The notes under the pieces were generated by a model that saw only the letters and a program-made list of their open reading frames with translations, was not told the DNA's origin and made no database searches. From the NCBI GenBank assembly GCA_046546375.1, contig JBKGXV010000009.1, forward strand, positions 1 to 64,000: a stretch of 64,000 bases of DNA, given 5' to 3'. Below, piece after piece: positions 25,696 to 34,622 of this stretch. The DNA comes from JAEZKC01 sp046546375. Its GTDB lineage: Bacteria; Fibrobacterota; Chitinivibrionia; Chitinivibrionales; Chitinispirillaceae. The number at the start of each line of letters is the position of its first letter. The stretch's first letter is position 1. A program made the translations under genes and the position numbers.

Positions 25696-26459
25696 TATGC
25701 CCGCTCCTTGAGCCAAGAACATACGGAATAGAGTACCGTGTCCACATGCTGAACGGAATAGAAATTGTGATCCGCACCTTCAACTATTCTCAATGAAAAG
25801 TCCAGATTCCTCTCCTCGCACCAGTGTTTAAACATCCGGGATTCATCTGGAGGAACGGTTTCATCTCTGTCGCCGTGAAGAGCCAGAACATCTCCGTTGA
25901 AATCCGATATGGAAACCGCAGGATCCACACCTTCAAGTCCGTCAAGAAAGGATAAGCTCATTTTATGCGGACCATAGGCATACAGCCCCTCCGGAGTGGG
26001 ACTCTGTTTGGTTAATCCGCTGACATGTTTCACTCTTTGGGACAGATCGGCAACAGCCGACAGAAGTATCAGACCGGATGCATTGGCATTAACAGCATTT
26101 TCTGCTGAAACCATGCCGCCAAGACTATGGCCGAAGAGAAACAGGGCAGAGGGTTTGAAGTTTTTCCTGACGTGATCTGTTGCGGAAAGCAGATCAGAAC
26201 TCATGTTCGGAAATGTCTGATCTGCAAATGTCCCTTCACTTTCTCCCGAACCTCTGAAATCATAGCGCAGAGAAGAAATCCCCATCTCTGCCAGGGCTTT
26301 TGATAGTTTCACAAAGAGATAGCCGGGGCCCAGTCTGTGTCCGGTAAAGCCGTGAGAAATGACCACCCACGGGCTTTCTCCGCCCCGACAGAGGTGCAGC
26401 GAACCCCTGAGGTACTGATTGTCATTTTTCCATTCTGTGAACTTGAACTGGGATTCCAT
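25695..26459 (-). CDS. alpha/beta hydrolase inside the Bat operon
   Basis: A 254-residue serine aminopeptidase/esterase-like hydrolase. The oxyanion region is SHGFTGHRLGPGYLF, the nucleophile elbow GHSLGGMVSA, the acid ALHGDRDETVP and the catalytic His GADHNFYS. There is no signal peptide, so it is cytoplasmic. It is wedged between the BatC-like TPR gene (its ATG directly follows that TAG) and the BatD-E fusion (TAATG overlap). It is therefore almost certainly co-translated with them. The substrate is unknown. A hydrolase is not a standard Bat component. Confidence 0.9.
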   Translation of the reverse strand: MESQFKFTEWKNDNQYLRGSLHLCRGGESPWVVISHGFTGHRLGPGYLFVKLSKALAEMGISSLRYDFRGSGESEGTFADQTFPNMSSDLLSATDHVRKNFKPSALFLFGHSLGGMVSAENAVNANASGLILLSAVADLSQRVKHVSGLTKQSPTPEGLYAYGPHKMSLSFLDGLEGVDPAVSISDFNGDVLALHGDRDETVPPDESRMFKHWCEERNLDFSLRIVEGADHNFYSVQHVDTVLYSVCSWLKERA

Positions 26460-27290
26460 CTACCAGTCTTTCTCCGGTTGTTTGAAGCGTCCCGGTATTT
26501 TTCTCTTGGGTTTCTTGAGCGAGTCGGCATCGTCGGCATACATTTCTATCAACCGTTTGGCTTCCTCTTTTTTCAAATCAGATTCTTCCTGTTTTTCTTT
26601 CTGTGCAGACTGTTGCTGCTGCTTTTGCTTTTCCTCATCCTGCCCGGATTTGTTTTCCTGCTGTTCCTTATTTTCATTCTGCTGCTTTTTATCTTCTTCT
26701 TCAGACTGATTGTTATCTTTTTCTTCAGATTGATTGTTATCTTTTTTGCTCTTGTTGTCTTTGTTTTTATCGCCCTCGTTTTTGTCATCATTTTCCTTGT
26801 CATCGGACTGCTGCTTTTTAAGCTGCTGGATTTTCTGATGAGCAAGCTGAAGGTTCCACTTGGCGTCTTCATCATTAGGGCGCAGTTCGAGTGTTTTGAT
26901 ATAATTTTGCAGCGCCTGCTGGAATTTCTGGCTTGCTTCCGGGTTGCCTGATGTTTCAAGTTGTTCTGCGTTTTTATAGAGAATGTTACCCAGATTGTAG
27001 TGAGCATCAGCGAGCACTTCCTTGTTTTCCTCTGTCAGAGCATCCTGGTAAAGCTTCTCCGCTTCCTGATAATTTTCCATTTTATACAGAGCGGACCCGT
27101 TGTTCATTTTGACTTTGTTGTTTTCCGGGTCAAGCAGAAGAGCATCCTCATAAAGTTTCTGTGCTTCTTCATATTTGCCCTGATCATACAGTTTGTTTGC
27201 TTTTTTGTTCTTGCTGTATATTTCATCAGCTTTTGGTACTGCCGTGATGCACCATACGAACAGAAGAAACAGGATCAGTATTGATTTCAT
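26460..27290 (-). CDS. BatC-like TPR protein with charged Gln/Asp/Lys-rich tail
   Basis: A 276-residue protein with a signal-like N-terminus (MKSILILFLLFVWCITAVPKA). Three or four TPR motifs lie in residues 25-150 (LYDQGKYEEAQKLYEDALLL, LADAHYNLGNILYKNAEQL and others). A highly charged low-complexity region of about 100 residues follows (NNQSEEKDNNQSEEEDKKQQ). The conserved basic end reads RKIPGRFKQPEKDW. This is the architecture of BatC/YtfP-like TPR partners in Bat operons. The start overlaps batB by 4 nt (ATGA). Confidence 0.88.
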   Translation of the reverse strand: MKSILILFLLFVWCITAVPKADEIYSKNKKANKLYDQGKYEEAQKLYEDALLLDPENNKVKMNNGSALYKMENYQEAEKLYQDALTEENKEVLADAHYNLGNILYKNAEQLETSGNPEASQKFQQALQNYIKTLELRPNDEDAKWNLQLAHQKIQQLKKQQSDDKENDDKNEGDKNKDNKSKKDNNQSEEKDNNQSEEEDKKQQNENKEQQENKSGQDEEKQKQQQQSAQKEKQEESDLKKEEAKRLIEMYADDADSLKKPKRKIPGRFKQPEKDW

Positions 27291-28312
27291 TGTTCGAACC
27301 GACCTTTCCAGACAGTCTTTTTCCTTGCTCTTTCAGATACAAAGAATTCGGCGATCAGAAAAATGAGTGCGATGAGCAAAAATATCTGGTACTGTTCCTC
27401 ATAGGAGATGGTCTTGCTCATACCGAATTCGTTTTTCTCCATTTTGGCTATTTCGTTGTAGATTTTGCTCAGGTCGAGGTCTGTTCCGGCATGGAAGTAT
27501 TTACCGTTTGTTTCAAGCGCGATTTTCTCCAGAACCAGAGGGTTGAGGCGGGTCATCACCAGATTGCCGGATCTGTCCTTTTTGTATCGCACATTATTAC
27601 TGTTGCTGTTTATCGGAATCGGAACACCTTTTTTGGATCCTATTCCTATGGTATAGACAATTACATTTTCTTCTGCTGCCGCTTTGGCTGCTTGCACCAC
27701 ATCTCCCTCATGGTCCTCTCCATCGGAGAGAATGACAAGTACTTTATGCTTTTTGTTTTTTGTTTCCAGTGCTTTTGTGGCTTGTGTTATCACATCCCCC
27801 AGAGCGGTGCCCTGAATCTGCACCCAGTCGGATTCAACAGACTGCAAAAGGAGATTCGCGGCCCCGTAATCAAGAGTGAGAGGGCATTGCACAAAGCTTT
27901 CTCCGGCGAAGATGATAAGTCCCACCCGGTCACCCTTGAACAAGTTGATGAATTTACGGACTTCGAATTTGGCTTTTTCCAGCCGGTTGGGTTTGAGATC
28001 CTCAGCCAGCATGCTGTGAGAGATGTCTAGGGCTACCATGACATCCACCCCTTTTCTCTCCACCATCTCCATTTTGACTCCGAACCGTGGTCTGACCAGT
28101 GCCAGAATCAAAAACAGGGTGAAAAAGCAGAAAAAGAAGCATTTGAGGATATATCGGGAGGGACCGGCGCAACTGCTTAGTTTATGTATAAGCGAAGCCG
28201 ATGCAAAGCGCTCAAGAGCAGCCTTTTTCCTTCCGTAGACCCAGAGAAAAAACAGGATCATCAGAGGCAAAAGGAGCAAAAGAAAAAAGTATTCCGGATT
28301 TCCGAATCGCAT
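27287..28312 (-). CDS. BatB-like VWA membrane protein
   Basis: A 341-residue protein. The N-terminal BatA/B domain has MRFGNPEYFFLLLLLPLMIL, a second helix near residue 60, and a VWA domain with an intact MIDAS motif (VALDISHSM, DxSxS). The downstream metal residues lie in VGLIIFAGESFVQCPLT and ILSDGEDHEGD. A C-terminal membrane helix (about 310) ends it. Bat VWA proteins form complexes in the inner membrane with the VWA facing the periplasm and support stress tolerance. It sits 7 bp after the BatA-like gene. A tandem duplication with that gene is evident from the shared layout. Confidence 0.93.
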   Translation of the reverse strand: MRFGNPEYFFLLLLLPLMILFFLWVYGRKKAALERFASASLIHKLSSCAGPSRYILKCFFFCFFTLFLILALVRPRFGVKMEMVERKGVDVMVALDISHSMLAEDLKPNRLEKAKFEVRKFINLFKGDRVGLIIFAGESFVQCPLTLDYGAANLLLQSVESDWVQIQGTALGDVITQATKALETKNKKHKVLVILSDGEDHEGDVVQAAKAAAEENVIVYTIGIGSKKGVPIPINSNSNNVRYKKDRSGNLVMTRLNPLVLEKIALETNGKYFHAGTDLDLSKIYNEIAKMEKNEFGMSKTISYEEQYQIFLLIALIFLIAEFFVSERARKKTVWKGRFEQ

Positions 28313-28319
28313 ATTTATC

Positions 28320-29324
28320 TCACGGTATACGTCTGAAAATAGTTTTCTGTAAAATCATTTCCATCAACAAGAGAACAAAGCCGATCCAGAGCCAGAAATA
28401 GAAGTGCTCAGAATAGGTTGTGTAACTCAGGGCTTTGATCTCTGTTTTTTCCATTTTATCTATTTGATCGTAAATGTCTTTGAGAGCTTCAGAATTTCTT
28501 GCTCTGAAAAAAGTTCCGCCGCTGGTCTGGGCAATTTCGGTGAGTTCTTCTTCATCCAGGTCGGATTTTAACATTCTCACCTCTTCAAAAGTCTCACCGG
28601 TCAGGCGATTGGTCATTGTCACGGGAAAAGGTACCTGTCCCTCTTTACCCACACCTATGGTGTAGATTTTGATATCCAGTTCACTTGCGGCTTTTGCCGC
28701 AGTCAAAGGAGGGATGTCCCCCGTATTATTCGCTCCGTCCGTAAGCAGAATGATCACTTTGCTTTTTGCATCAGAATCCTTCAGCCGATTTGCAGCAGTC
28801 GTCAGGGCTGTTCCAATTGCTGTCTGATGGGAAAATTCCGTGAAGGAAATCCCGTCCACCATCTGAAGCAGCACGCTGTAATCCAGGGTAAGGGGGCATC
28901 TGGTGTATGCACGTGCACCGAACAATACCAGTCCTATCCGGTCATGCTCCCGTTTTTGAATGAATTCCTTGATGCGTTCCTTGGCCACAGCAAGTCTGTT
29001 TTCAGGTTTGAAATCCAGAGATTTCATACTTTCCGACAAGTCCACCACCAGCATGATATCTATTCCCTCGGTAGTCTGCTCTGTTTCGGTCTGTCCCTGC
29101 TGGGGGCGGGCAAGAGCGATCACCAGAAACCCAAAACCCAGTACTCGGAGCACCGGCAGAATATGACGGCTTTTCAGAAGTGGTGAACCGGGCAGCTTTT
29201 TAAGTATTGAGAGGTCGGAAAAACGAACGGTTACCTTCGATTTTCTCTCCCTGACTACATAAAGCCAGATCATGGGAATCCAGAGCAGAAGGAGGTAGAG
29301 GTACTGAGGATCTTTGAATCTCAT
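28320..29324 (-). CDS. BatA-like VWA membrane protein
   Basis: A 334-residue paralogue of the BatB-like protein. It shows the start MRFKDPQYLYLLLLWIPMIW, a second helix near residue 60, a VWA domain with MIDAS motif VVDLSESM (DxSxS), VLFGARAYTRCPLTLDY and LLTDGANNTGD, and a C-terminal helix. Its ATG overlaps the end of the upstream BatD-N-like gene by 4 nt. Position and sequence fit BatA. Together with BatB it forms the core of the operon. Confidence 0.93.
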   Translation of the reverse strand: MRFKDPQYLYLLLLWIPMIWLYVVRERKSKVTVRFSDLSILKKLPGSPLLKSRHILPVLRVLGFGFLVIALARPQQGQTETEQTTEGIDIMLVVDLSESMKSLDFKPENRLAVAKERIKEFIQKREHDRIGLVLFGARAYTRCPLTLDYSVLLQMVDGISFTEFSHQTAIGTALTTAANRLKDSDAKSKVIILLTDGANNTGDIPPLTAAKAASELDIKIYTIGVGKEGQVPFPVTMTNRLTGETFEEVRMLKSDLDEEELTEIAQTSGGTFFRARNSEALKDIYDQIDKMEKTEIKALSYTTYSEHFYFWLWIGFVLLLMEMILQKTIFRRIP

Positions 29325-30274
29325 GCCTTGCGCTCCGTTTCCTGATTCGAGGTGTGTGTTTCCTTAGTCTGCTCCGTGGTAACAGAAACAGGCTTGGTCG
29401 CTTCCAGAAACGCTTTCACCTCTTGGTCAAATTTTTTCAGGACATTCATCTCAGGAATCAGACGGGCGAATTTCACCGGATCTGTGGTTCGGAAGAACCA
29501 CTCCGCATTCATGCGCAGCTCTTTTGAGATCTTGGCGTTGCTCAGCCATGACAACATCTCTTCTGTAGTGAACTCCGATGCGTTCACCTTGTATCGTCTC
29601 CCGATATACCGTTTGAATATTTCTGACAGTTCAAACACATACTCTTGTATATAGCCCTGCTGGATGAGATCTCTGCTTTCAAGCTTTTTCAGGGCTTCCA
29701 TCGCTTCCTGGTAGGGAGGTTTGGGGGGGATGAACGGTTTTCCCGTGACTTTTTCTTTTCTGAGCAGGCGTATCAGGAAAAACACTCCCGTTACTAAAAG
29801 TGCCGCCCCGATTAGCCAAAGCCACCACAATGGTGCTTTTCCCGCAGGCTGCTGCTCTTTGAGTTCTCTTAAGGTCACTCCTGAATCGGCAGCGGGAATC
29901 ACTGAAAGAACAGTTATGGGGATCGGTTGGGTAAAAAGAGTATCTGAAATTGAATCCGTCTGCAGAATGAAGGGAAGCTCGGGAATTGTGCAGTTCTGCG
30001 GTTTATAGGTAGTGAGAACAAAATTGTAACTGAGAGTATCTCTTTTGCTTCCCTCTTTTCTGGAAGTGCTCATATTCCGCACAACCAGCTCGCCGAAATC
30101 TTTTTCCTCATCAGGCACAATGATCTCTTTGCTCTTTGAAGCGGAAAAGGTGACATTCAGGCCAATTGTATCTCCCACAGTGATACTGTCTCTATTAACA
30201 GAAGTGGATTGCGCAAAGGCAGCCGATGTCCCCAAAAACAGCAGTATTGCGAAGAAAACGTGCTTTTTAAACAT
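29321..30274 (-). CDS. BatD-N-like protein with one membrane helix, Bat operon
   Basis: A 317-residue protein. It has a signal peptide (MFKKHVFFAILLFLGTSAAFA), a beta-rich periplasmic domain (SVNRDSITVGDTIGLNVTFS, residues 22-140), one membrane helix (LWWLWLIGAALLVTGVFFLI, about 165-185) and a helical cytoplasmic domain. That domain resembles the region seen in BatD proteins (EIFKRYIGRRYKVNASEFTTEEML). The start at 30274 follows TTGGAGCG. The frame is open upstream to 30337, but the signal peptide sets the start. It overlaps DUF445 by 8 nt. In many Bat operons a short protein of this type precedes batA. Confidence 0.85.
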   Translation of the reverse strand: MFKKHVFFAILLFLGTSAAFAQSTSVNRDSITVGDTIGLNVTFSASKSKEIIVPDEEKDFGELVVRNMSTSRKEGSKRDTLSYNFVLTTYKPQNCTIPELPFILQTDSISDTLFTQPIPITVLSVIPAADSGVTLRELKEQQPAGKAPLWWLWLIGAALLVTGVFFLIRLLRKEKVTGKPFIPPKPPYQEAMEALKKLESRDLIQQGYIQEYVFELSEIFKRYIGRRYKVNASEFTTEEMLSWLSNAKISKELRMNAEWFFRTTDPVKFARLIPEMNVLKKFDQEVKAFLEATKPVSVTTEQTKETHTSNQETERKA

Positions 30275-30884
30275 TGTTCGCTCCAAAAAGGAGAATGCCC
30301 AACTGGACCAGTCCAACAAAAAAGCCCAGTATACCACCCAGAACCTCGATCGATTTCAATTCGCGGGCGGAAATATCATAGACGATCTTTTCAAGTCGTT
30401 CCAGTTCGAAATTGTTGATCTTTTCGCTTATTATTTTACGGAAATCGATCTTTTCCTCGAAGGTATCATAAATATGGTCGATCATGTGCGGGATGTTTTT
30501 CTGGAGCTCATCCATGAGCACCACGGTGAATTTGTCGGTCATATCCGGTGTGAGAAACATGGACAGGAGCGGATTGGAGGCAACTTTGGCTTCCACGAAT
30601 TCATCTATTTTGGTTTTAATGAGGGCACCGGTGCGGTCATGAAAGTCGCTGTTTTGAGTCAGAGCACGGATATCTTTGTGCGAGATCAGCTCCCTTTCCA
30701 CTGTATCGGCGATTTTGTCTGCAAGATCCGCCTTGCGCTTGGGAATGAGTCCCATAATGCGCAAACCAAGAATGCGTACTTCGCTTCTGGGGCGGAAGAT
30801 CATTTTGACGGCGATATAGTTGGTCAGCCATCCGATAGCGGCTGAAATGAAGGGAATCATCATGTACAGGTATAAATTGTTCAT
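30267..30884 (-). CDS. DUF445 membrane protein
   Basis: A 205-residue DUF445 family protein. The N-terminal helix (LYLYMMIPFISAAIGWLTNY) is followed by AVKMIFRP, the typical signature after the first membrane segment, a long helical middle and a C-terminal hydrophobic helix (VLGGILGFFVGLVQLGILLF). The family is a short membrane protein class of unknown role. It is the first gene of the Bat-type operon and overlaps the next gene by 8 nt, so it is likely expressed with it. Coupling to the Bat genes is unusual in my knowledge but not checked. Confidence 0.85.
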   Translation of the reverse strand: MNNLYLYMMIPFISAAIGWLTNYIAVKMIFRPRSEVRILGLRIMGLIPKRKADLADKIADTVERELISHKDIRALTQNSDFHDRTGALIKTKIDEFVEAKVASNPLLSMFLTPDMTDKFTVVLMDELQKNIPHMIDHIYDTFEEKIDFRKIISEKINNFELERLEKIVYDISARELKSIEVLGGILGFFVGLVQLGILLFGANNV

Positions 30885-31183
30885 AGTTTTCTAAGTACGT
30901 TTTCTGCAACGAAATTATTATTGGAGTAAAGGTACATAAAATAAAGCAGTGCAGGATATGGTTCAATAAGCACGTATCCGGGAACGTCTGTTTTGAGGGA
31001 CTTTTGCCGCATCGGGACATTAAAGATTTATCTGTATTGGCCTTTCGGGCTTGCGATACCGGGTCGAATTTACGTATTGCTATGGCAAAAAGGGTAAGTT
31101 GGGAACTATTTTATAGGCTTGGATCGGTTAGGCCTAAAGGTGGAAAAAGCATCTGGCAGGTCAGTATCAGACAGTTTTGAAAG

Positions 31184-31660
31184 ATGAAAGGCAACATGTC
31201 GCTGAAAAATTTCTCCTGGGTTGTTCCCTCAAAACTCTCCGGCTCCTCTCTGCCCAACTGTACTGGGGACGGGGGAGATATGGAGTGGCTGTCGAATCAG
31301 GGAGTGAGAACTCTTGTTTCACTCACTCTCCCTCAAGGCCCTGTTGAACGGCACAGCAAACGCTTGGGAATGGAGTGGATCTATTTTCCAGTTTCCGATT
31401 TCGGAGTGCCGCAGGATCTGAAAAAGTTCGATTCGCTTGTGGGCAATCTGGTCGGCAGTATAAAGCAGAAAAAGCCGGTTTGTGTTCATTGCCATGCCGG
31501 GATCGGCCGCACAGGACTTGTTCTCAGCTGTGTGATGGGGAAGCTGTTCGCACTTTCGCCGTGGTCAGCCATCAATTCGGTGAGAAAGGTCCGTCCCGCA
31601 ATAGAGACTTCTGAACAGGAAAATTTCATTCAGCACTATCTTCGAGATTATGAAAACTGA
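31184..31660 (+). CDS. dual-specificity/PTP-type phosphatase
   Basis: A 158-residue cysteine phosphatase. The catalytic loop is VHCHAGIGRTGLV (HCx5R, Cys about residue 101), and the region around SDFGVPQDL may provide the general acid. The small size and composition resemble prokaryotic dual-specificity phosphatases. No signal peptide is present. The start is either ATG 31184 or 31196 (the second has AAAGG at 5 nt). The 3' end overlaps the dGTPase gene by 11 nt, indicating coupled translation. The physiological substrate is unknown. Confidence 0.88.
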   Translation: MKGNMSLKNFSWVVPSKLSGSSLPNCTGDGGDMEWLSNQGVRTLVSLTLPQGPVERHSKRLGMEWIYFPVSDFGVPQDLKKFDSLVGNLVGSIKQKKPVCVHCHAGIGRTGLVLSCVMGKLFALSPWSAINSVRKVRPAIETSEQENFIQHYLRDYEN

Positions 31661-32816
31661 ATTCAATATTCGCAAATTTCTGCTGGAGGATGAGGAAAAG
31701 CTCAGCCCCTATGCAAAAAAGAGCAGCGAGTCGCTTGGAAGACGCAGTCCCATGAAAAAGGACCCGTTCCGTCTGGAATTCGCCCGGGATGAAACCAGGA
31801 TTCTTCATTCACCTCCCTTCAGGAGACTGAAACACAAAACTCAGGTGTTTCTTTCTCCCAACAACGACCATATCTGCACCAGAATGGAACATGTACTGCA
31901 TGTATCCAGTATCGCATCGGTTATCGGGCGCTGTCTCAATCTCAATACCGATCTGATCAATGCCATAGCCAAGGGGCATGATCTGGGGCATCCGCCCTTT
32001 GGACACGCGGGGGAGCGTGTTCTTGATACTATTCTTAGCGAGAAGGGGGTGGATGGTGGATTCAAACATGAAATTCATGGATTGCGGGTTGTTGATAAAC
32101 TGACCAATTACGGTGAGGGACTCAATCTGACCTACGAGGTCCGTGACGGAATCATAACCCATTGCGGTGAGCATTTCGACCGGGTGGTACAACCGGACCG
32201 CAGCAGGAGTCTCGATGAACTGGAGGCGTTAAATGACCGGGTGTGCTATCCTGCAACACTCGAAGGGTGCCTGGTGAGGCTGGTTGACCGCATAGCGTAT
32301 CTGGGTCGTGATCTAGAGGATGCCATAAAGGCAAGGCTGATTGCCAAAGAGGATATCCCCTCCAGCATAGCCAGGAATCTGGGGACTGAAAACGGCAAGA
32401 TCATCGGTTTTTTTGTTACTGATACCATTGCCAACAGCGCCGACAAGGATGCGGTGGAGATGAGTGAAGAAGTGTTCGAGCTTATGAAGGAGCTCAAGGA
32501 ATTCAATTACAGCCACATCTACAAACATCCCGAGGTTGAGCGAAAGAGCAAGAAGGCGGTGAATATAATCGAGCTTCTGTATCAGGAGATCGACAAGATT
32601 TTCTTCAAATCCGATTTCGGGCGCAATCATTCCTTTGTGCATGTGATCACCCGAGATGCGCCGATTATGTCCACCTTTTTTCATTTCATAAAAAACACCA
32701 ATTACAATGAAGAGACTCCCTCATGGAGAATCGTGACTGACTACATAGCGGGCATGACCGATACTTTTGCCGAGCGGACGTTTGTGCAGCTTTTCATGCC
32801 CACGCCGGTGGTGTGA
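31650..32816 (+). CDS. dgt: deoxyguanosinetriphosphate triphosphohydrolase-like protein
   Basis: A 388-residue HD-domain dNTPase. FRRLKHKTQVFLSP, TRMEHVLHVSSIA and KGHDLGHPPFGHAGERVLD give the HD residues and the dGTPase family signature. It removes triphosphate from dGTP or other dNTPs, tuning dNTP pools. The length fits the dGTPase type 2 class. It is translated from an ATG overlapping the PTP gene and is probably in one transcript with it. It precedes the TM2 gene, which has its own promoter. Confidence 0.92.
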   Translation: MKTEFNIRKFLLEDEEKLSPYAKKSSESLGRRSPMKKDPFRLEFARDETRILHSPPFRRLKHKTQVFLSPNNDHICTRMEHVLHVSSIASVIGRCLNLNTDLINAIAKGHDLGHPPFGHAGERVLDTILSEKGVDGGFKHEIHGLRVVDKLTNYGEGLNLTYEVRDGIITHCGEHFDRVVQPDRSRSLDELEALNDRVCYPATLEGCLVRLVDRIAYLGRDLEDAIKARLIAKEDIPSSIARNLGTENGKIIGFFVTDTIANSADKDAVEMSEEVFELMKELKEFNYSHIYKHPEVERKSKKAVNIIELLYQEIDKIFFKSDFGRNHSFVHVITRDAPIMSTFFHFIKNTNYNEETPSWRIVTDYIAGMTDTFAERTFVQLFMPTPVV

Positions 32817-32841
32817 TGTTTTGCGCAGTTCAAATTAACCA

Positions 32842-32869
32842 TTGATTATTTCGGCAATCATATTATAAT
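32842..32869 (+). promoter_or_regulatory. promoter for TM2/DUF2752 genes
   Basis: TTGATT at 32842-32847, a 16-bp spacer and a consensus TATAAT at 32864-32869, 51 bp before the start codon. Confidence 0.6.
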
Positions 32870-32920
32870 TTGACATATCACCGTGCATTTCCGTTTCTTT
32901 TCCCCGAGGAGGTTTTCTCT

Positions 32921-33139
32921 ATGCAGCAGCAGAAACGCAGCTTCGTGACAGCCATTCTTCTTTCCTTTTTTCTGGGCGGTCTCGGTGTGGACCGGTTCTA
33001 TCTTGGATATACAGGTCTGGGAATCTTGAAACTTCTGACACTTGGTGGTTGTGGAATCTGGGCTCTTATAGATTTCATCCTGATAGTGACCGGTAATCTC
33101 AAAGATGCAGACGGAAACGAACTCGACCGTCAGTCATAA
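32921..33139 (+). CDS. TM2-domain membrane protein
   Basis: A 72-residue protein starting at the ATG at 32921 behind GAGGAGG. The frame is open to 32870 without support. It matches the TM2 domain: KRSFVTAILLSFFLGGLGVDRFYLGY, then GILKLLTLGGCGIWALIDFI. It has two membrane helices with a polar turn and a short charged tail. The role is unknown in bacteria. It overlaps the DUF2752 gene by 35 nt, an unusually long out-of-frame overlap that suggests coupling. Confidence 0.9.
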   Translation: MQQQKRSFVTAILLSFFLGGLGVDRFYLGYTGLGILKLLTLGGCGIWALIDFILIVTGNLKDADGNELDRQS

Positions 33140-33425
33140 AACCTTTTTTTTACTTTCCGGATACAATCTGCCGTTCCTGCTCTGGACAGTATATGCTGTC
33201 CAGAAGGCTTTCTGGGGCGGTCTGGCTTTCTGGCAGTGTCCTGTTCACAAAGTGTTCGGGTGGTGTCCCGGATGCGGTCTGACTACCGCTTATGTTCAGT
33301 TTCTCGAAACCGGAACAGTTCAGAACGTCTTTTTTGTTATTGTCTTTGCCGTTTTTGTTCTGAATCTTCTCTTCTCTTTAAGAAAAGCTCTGCTACTCAA
33401 GCACGGTAAATCAGAAACACGCTGA
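33105..33425 (+). CDS. DUF2752 membrane protein
   Basis: A 106-residue protein of the DUF2752 type with two or three hydrophobic helices. It carries the family motif CPVHKVFGWCPGCGLTTAY (CPxCGxT-like). Its ATG is inside the end of the TM2 gene. TM2 and DUF2752 neighbours occur together in many bacteria, so a joint membrane role is likely but unknown. It ends 2 bp from convergent purC. Confidence 0.85.
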   Translation: MQTETNSTVSHKTFFLLSGYNLPFLLWTVYAVQKAFWGGLAFWQCPVHKVFGWCPGCGLTTAYVQFLETGTVQNVFFVIVFAVFVLNLLFSLRKALLLKHGKSETR

Positions 33426-33427
33426 TT

Positions 33428-34393
33428 TTATTCAGTCAAACCGCTCAGATTCCTTTTCAGCCGCTCTTTTACCGGAACACTCTCCTCTGTCCGGAATTCT
33501 GAACCGGTTATCATTTCGTACAGTTTAACATATCTTGAGGAGAGCTCAACCACCAGCTCCTCGGGGGCTTGGGGGAGTTTTTCATCCTTGTAGGGATCGC
33601 AGTGTTCTCTGAACCACAGTCTCAAAAACTCCTTATCGATATTATCAGGTTCAAGTCCCTTCTCCAATCTTTTTTCATAGCTGTCTTTCATCCAGTATCT
33701 GGATGAATCCGGGGTATGAATTTCGTCAATGAGCACGATGTCGCCATCCTCATCCATCCCGAGCTCGTATTTTGTGTCAACCAGGATGAGTCCGTTGCGG
33801 GCTGCAAGCTCGGTTCCGAAAGCGAAAAGGCTGAAAACTGTATCCGAAAGCCTCTCCCAGGTCTTTTCATCAATGATTCCTCTTTTGACTATCTCCTCTG
33901 CGCAGATGCTCTCGTCGTGAGTTTCGGATTTGGTGGTGGGGGTGAGAATCGGAGTGTCGAATCTCTGGTTTTTCACCATTCCCTCGGGAAGTTTGTTTCC
34001 GCAGATCTCTCTCCGACCCTTTGAATAGAGAGTCCAGGCGGAGGTGTCGGTGGAACCGGTGAGATATCCCCTGACCACGAATTCGATGGGGAATACCCGG
34101 CATTTTTTGGCGATGAGCACATTGGGATCGGGCAGTGAGAGGACATGGTTTTTGACAATATGTTCGGTTTTCTCAAACCAGAATGCACTGACCTGGTTGA
34201 GTACCTGTCCCTTGAAAGGCACACGGGCAAGAATCCTGTCAAAAGCACTCTGGCGGTCTGTGGTGATAAGAACTAGCTTGTCCCCCAGATCAAAGGAGTC
34301 TCTCACTTTGCCGCGTCTGTAGCCGGGCAGATTCAGAAATGAACTGTCGTCAAGGCAGTTGTTCAGATTCCTTTTTATCGTTTCTTTGTTCAT
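33428..34393 (-). CDS. purC: SAICAR synthetase
   Basis: Phosphoribosylaminoimidazole-succinocarboxamide synthase, step 7 (ATP-dependent aspartate addition) of purine synthesis. The protein has YRRGKVRDSFDLGDKLVLIT, PNVLIAKKCRVFPIEFVVRGYLTGS and LGMDEDGDIVLIDEIHTPDSSR, all PurC blocks. The 321 residues match the longer eukaryote-like/FCB version rather than the 237-residue E. coli type. The start at ATG 34393 has AAAGGG at a good distance. A GTG at 34399 would be too close to it. Confidence 0.96.
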   Translation of the reverse strand: MNKETIKRNLNNCLDDSSFLNLPGYRRGKVRDSFDLGDKLVLITTDRQSAFDRILARVPFKGQVLNQVSAFWFEKTEHIVKNHVLSLPDPNVLIAKKCRVFPIEFVVRGYLTGSTDTSAWTLYSKGRREICGNKLPEGMVKNQRFDTPILTPTTKSETHDESICAEEIVKRGIIDEKTWERLSDTVFSLFAFGTELAARNGLILVDTKYELGMDEDGDIVLIDEIHTPDSSRYWMKDSYEKRLEKGLEPDNIDKEFLRLWFREHCDPYKDEKLPQAPEELVVELSSRYVKLYEMITGSEFRTEESVPVKERLKRNLSGLTE

Positions 34394-34622
34394 TCCCACA
34401 CCCTTTCTGTAGCTGATTTTCCTTTTGAAAGCGCCAATCTAGAAACGGCGGCCATTGTGCCCGCCGGAAGGACAAAATAATTATCGGCCAGCAGGGCAGT
34501 ATTATTTCAGGATTATTTGAATTTGCAGGTGGCAGGATTTTTATTTAAGAGGCTACTGATTTAAACTTTTGTTTTACCTGATCCGCTAATAATACCATAA
34601 GGGGAGTAGAAGGAGGCTTGTT

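Noticed and set aside
26337..26951. Plus-strand hydrophobic ORF of 204 residues
   Set aside because: It is the antisense image of the charged, Lys/Glu/Asp/Gln-rich tail of the BatC-like protein, which always reads as Phe/Leu/Val-rich.
30637..31020. Minus-strand ORF in the gap upstream of the PTP gene
   Set aside because: It overlaps the DUF445 coding region in another frame and has no supporting motif.
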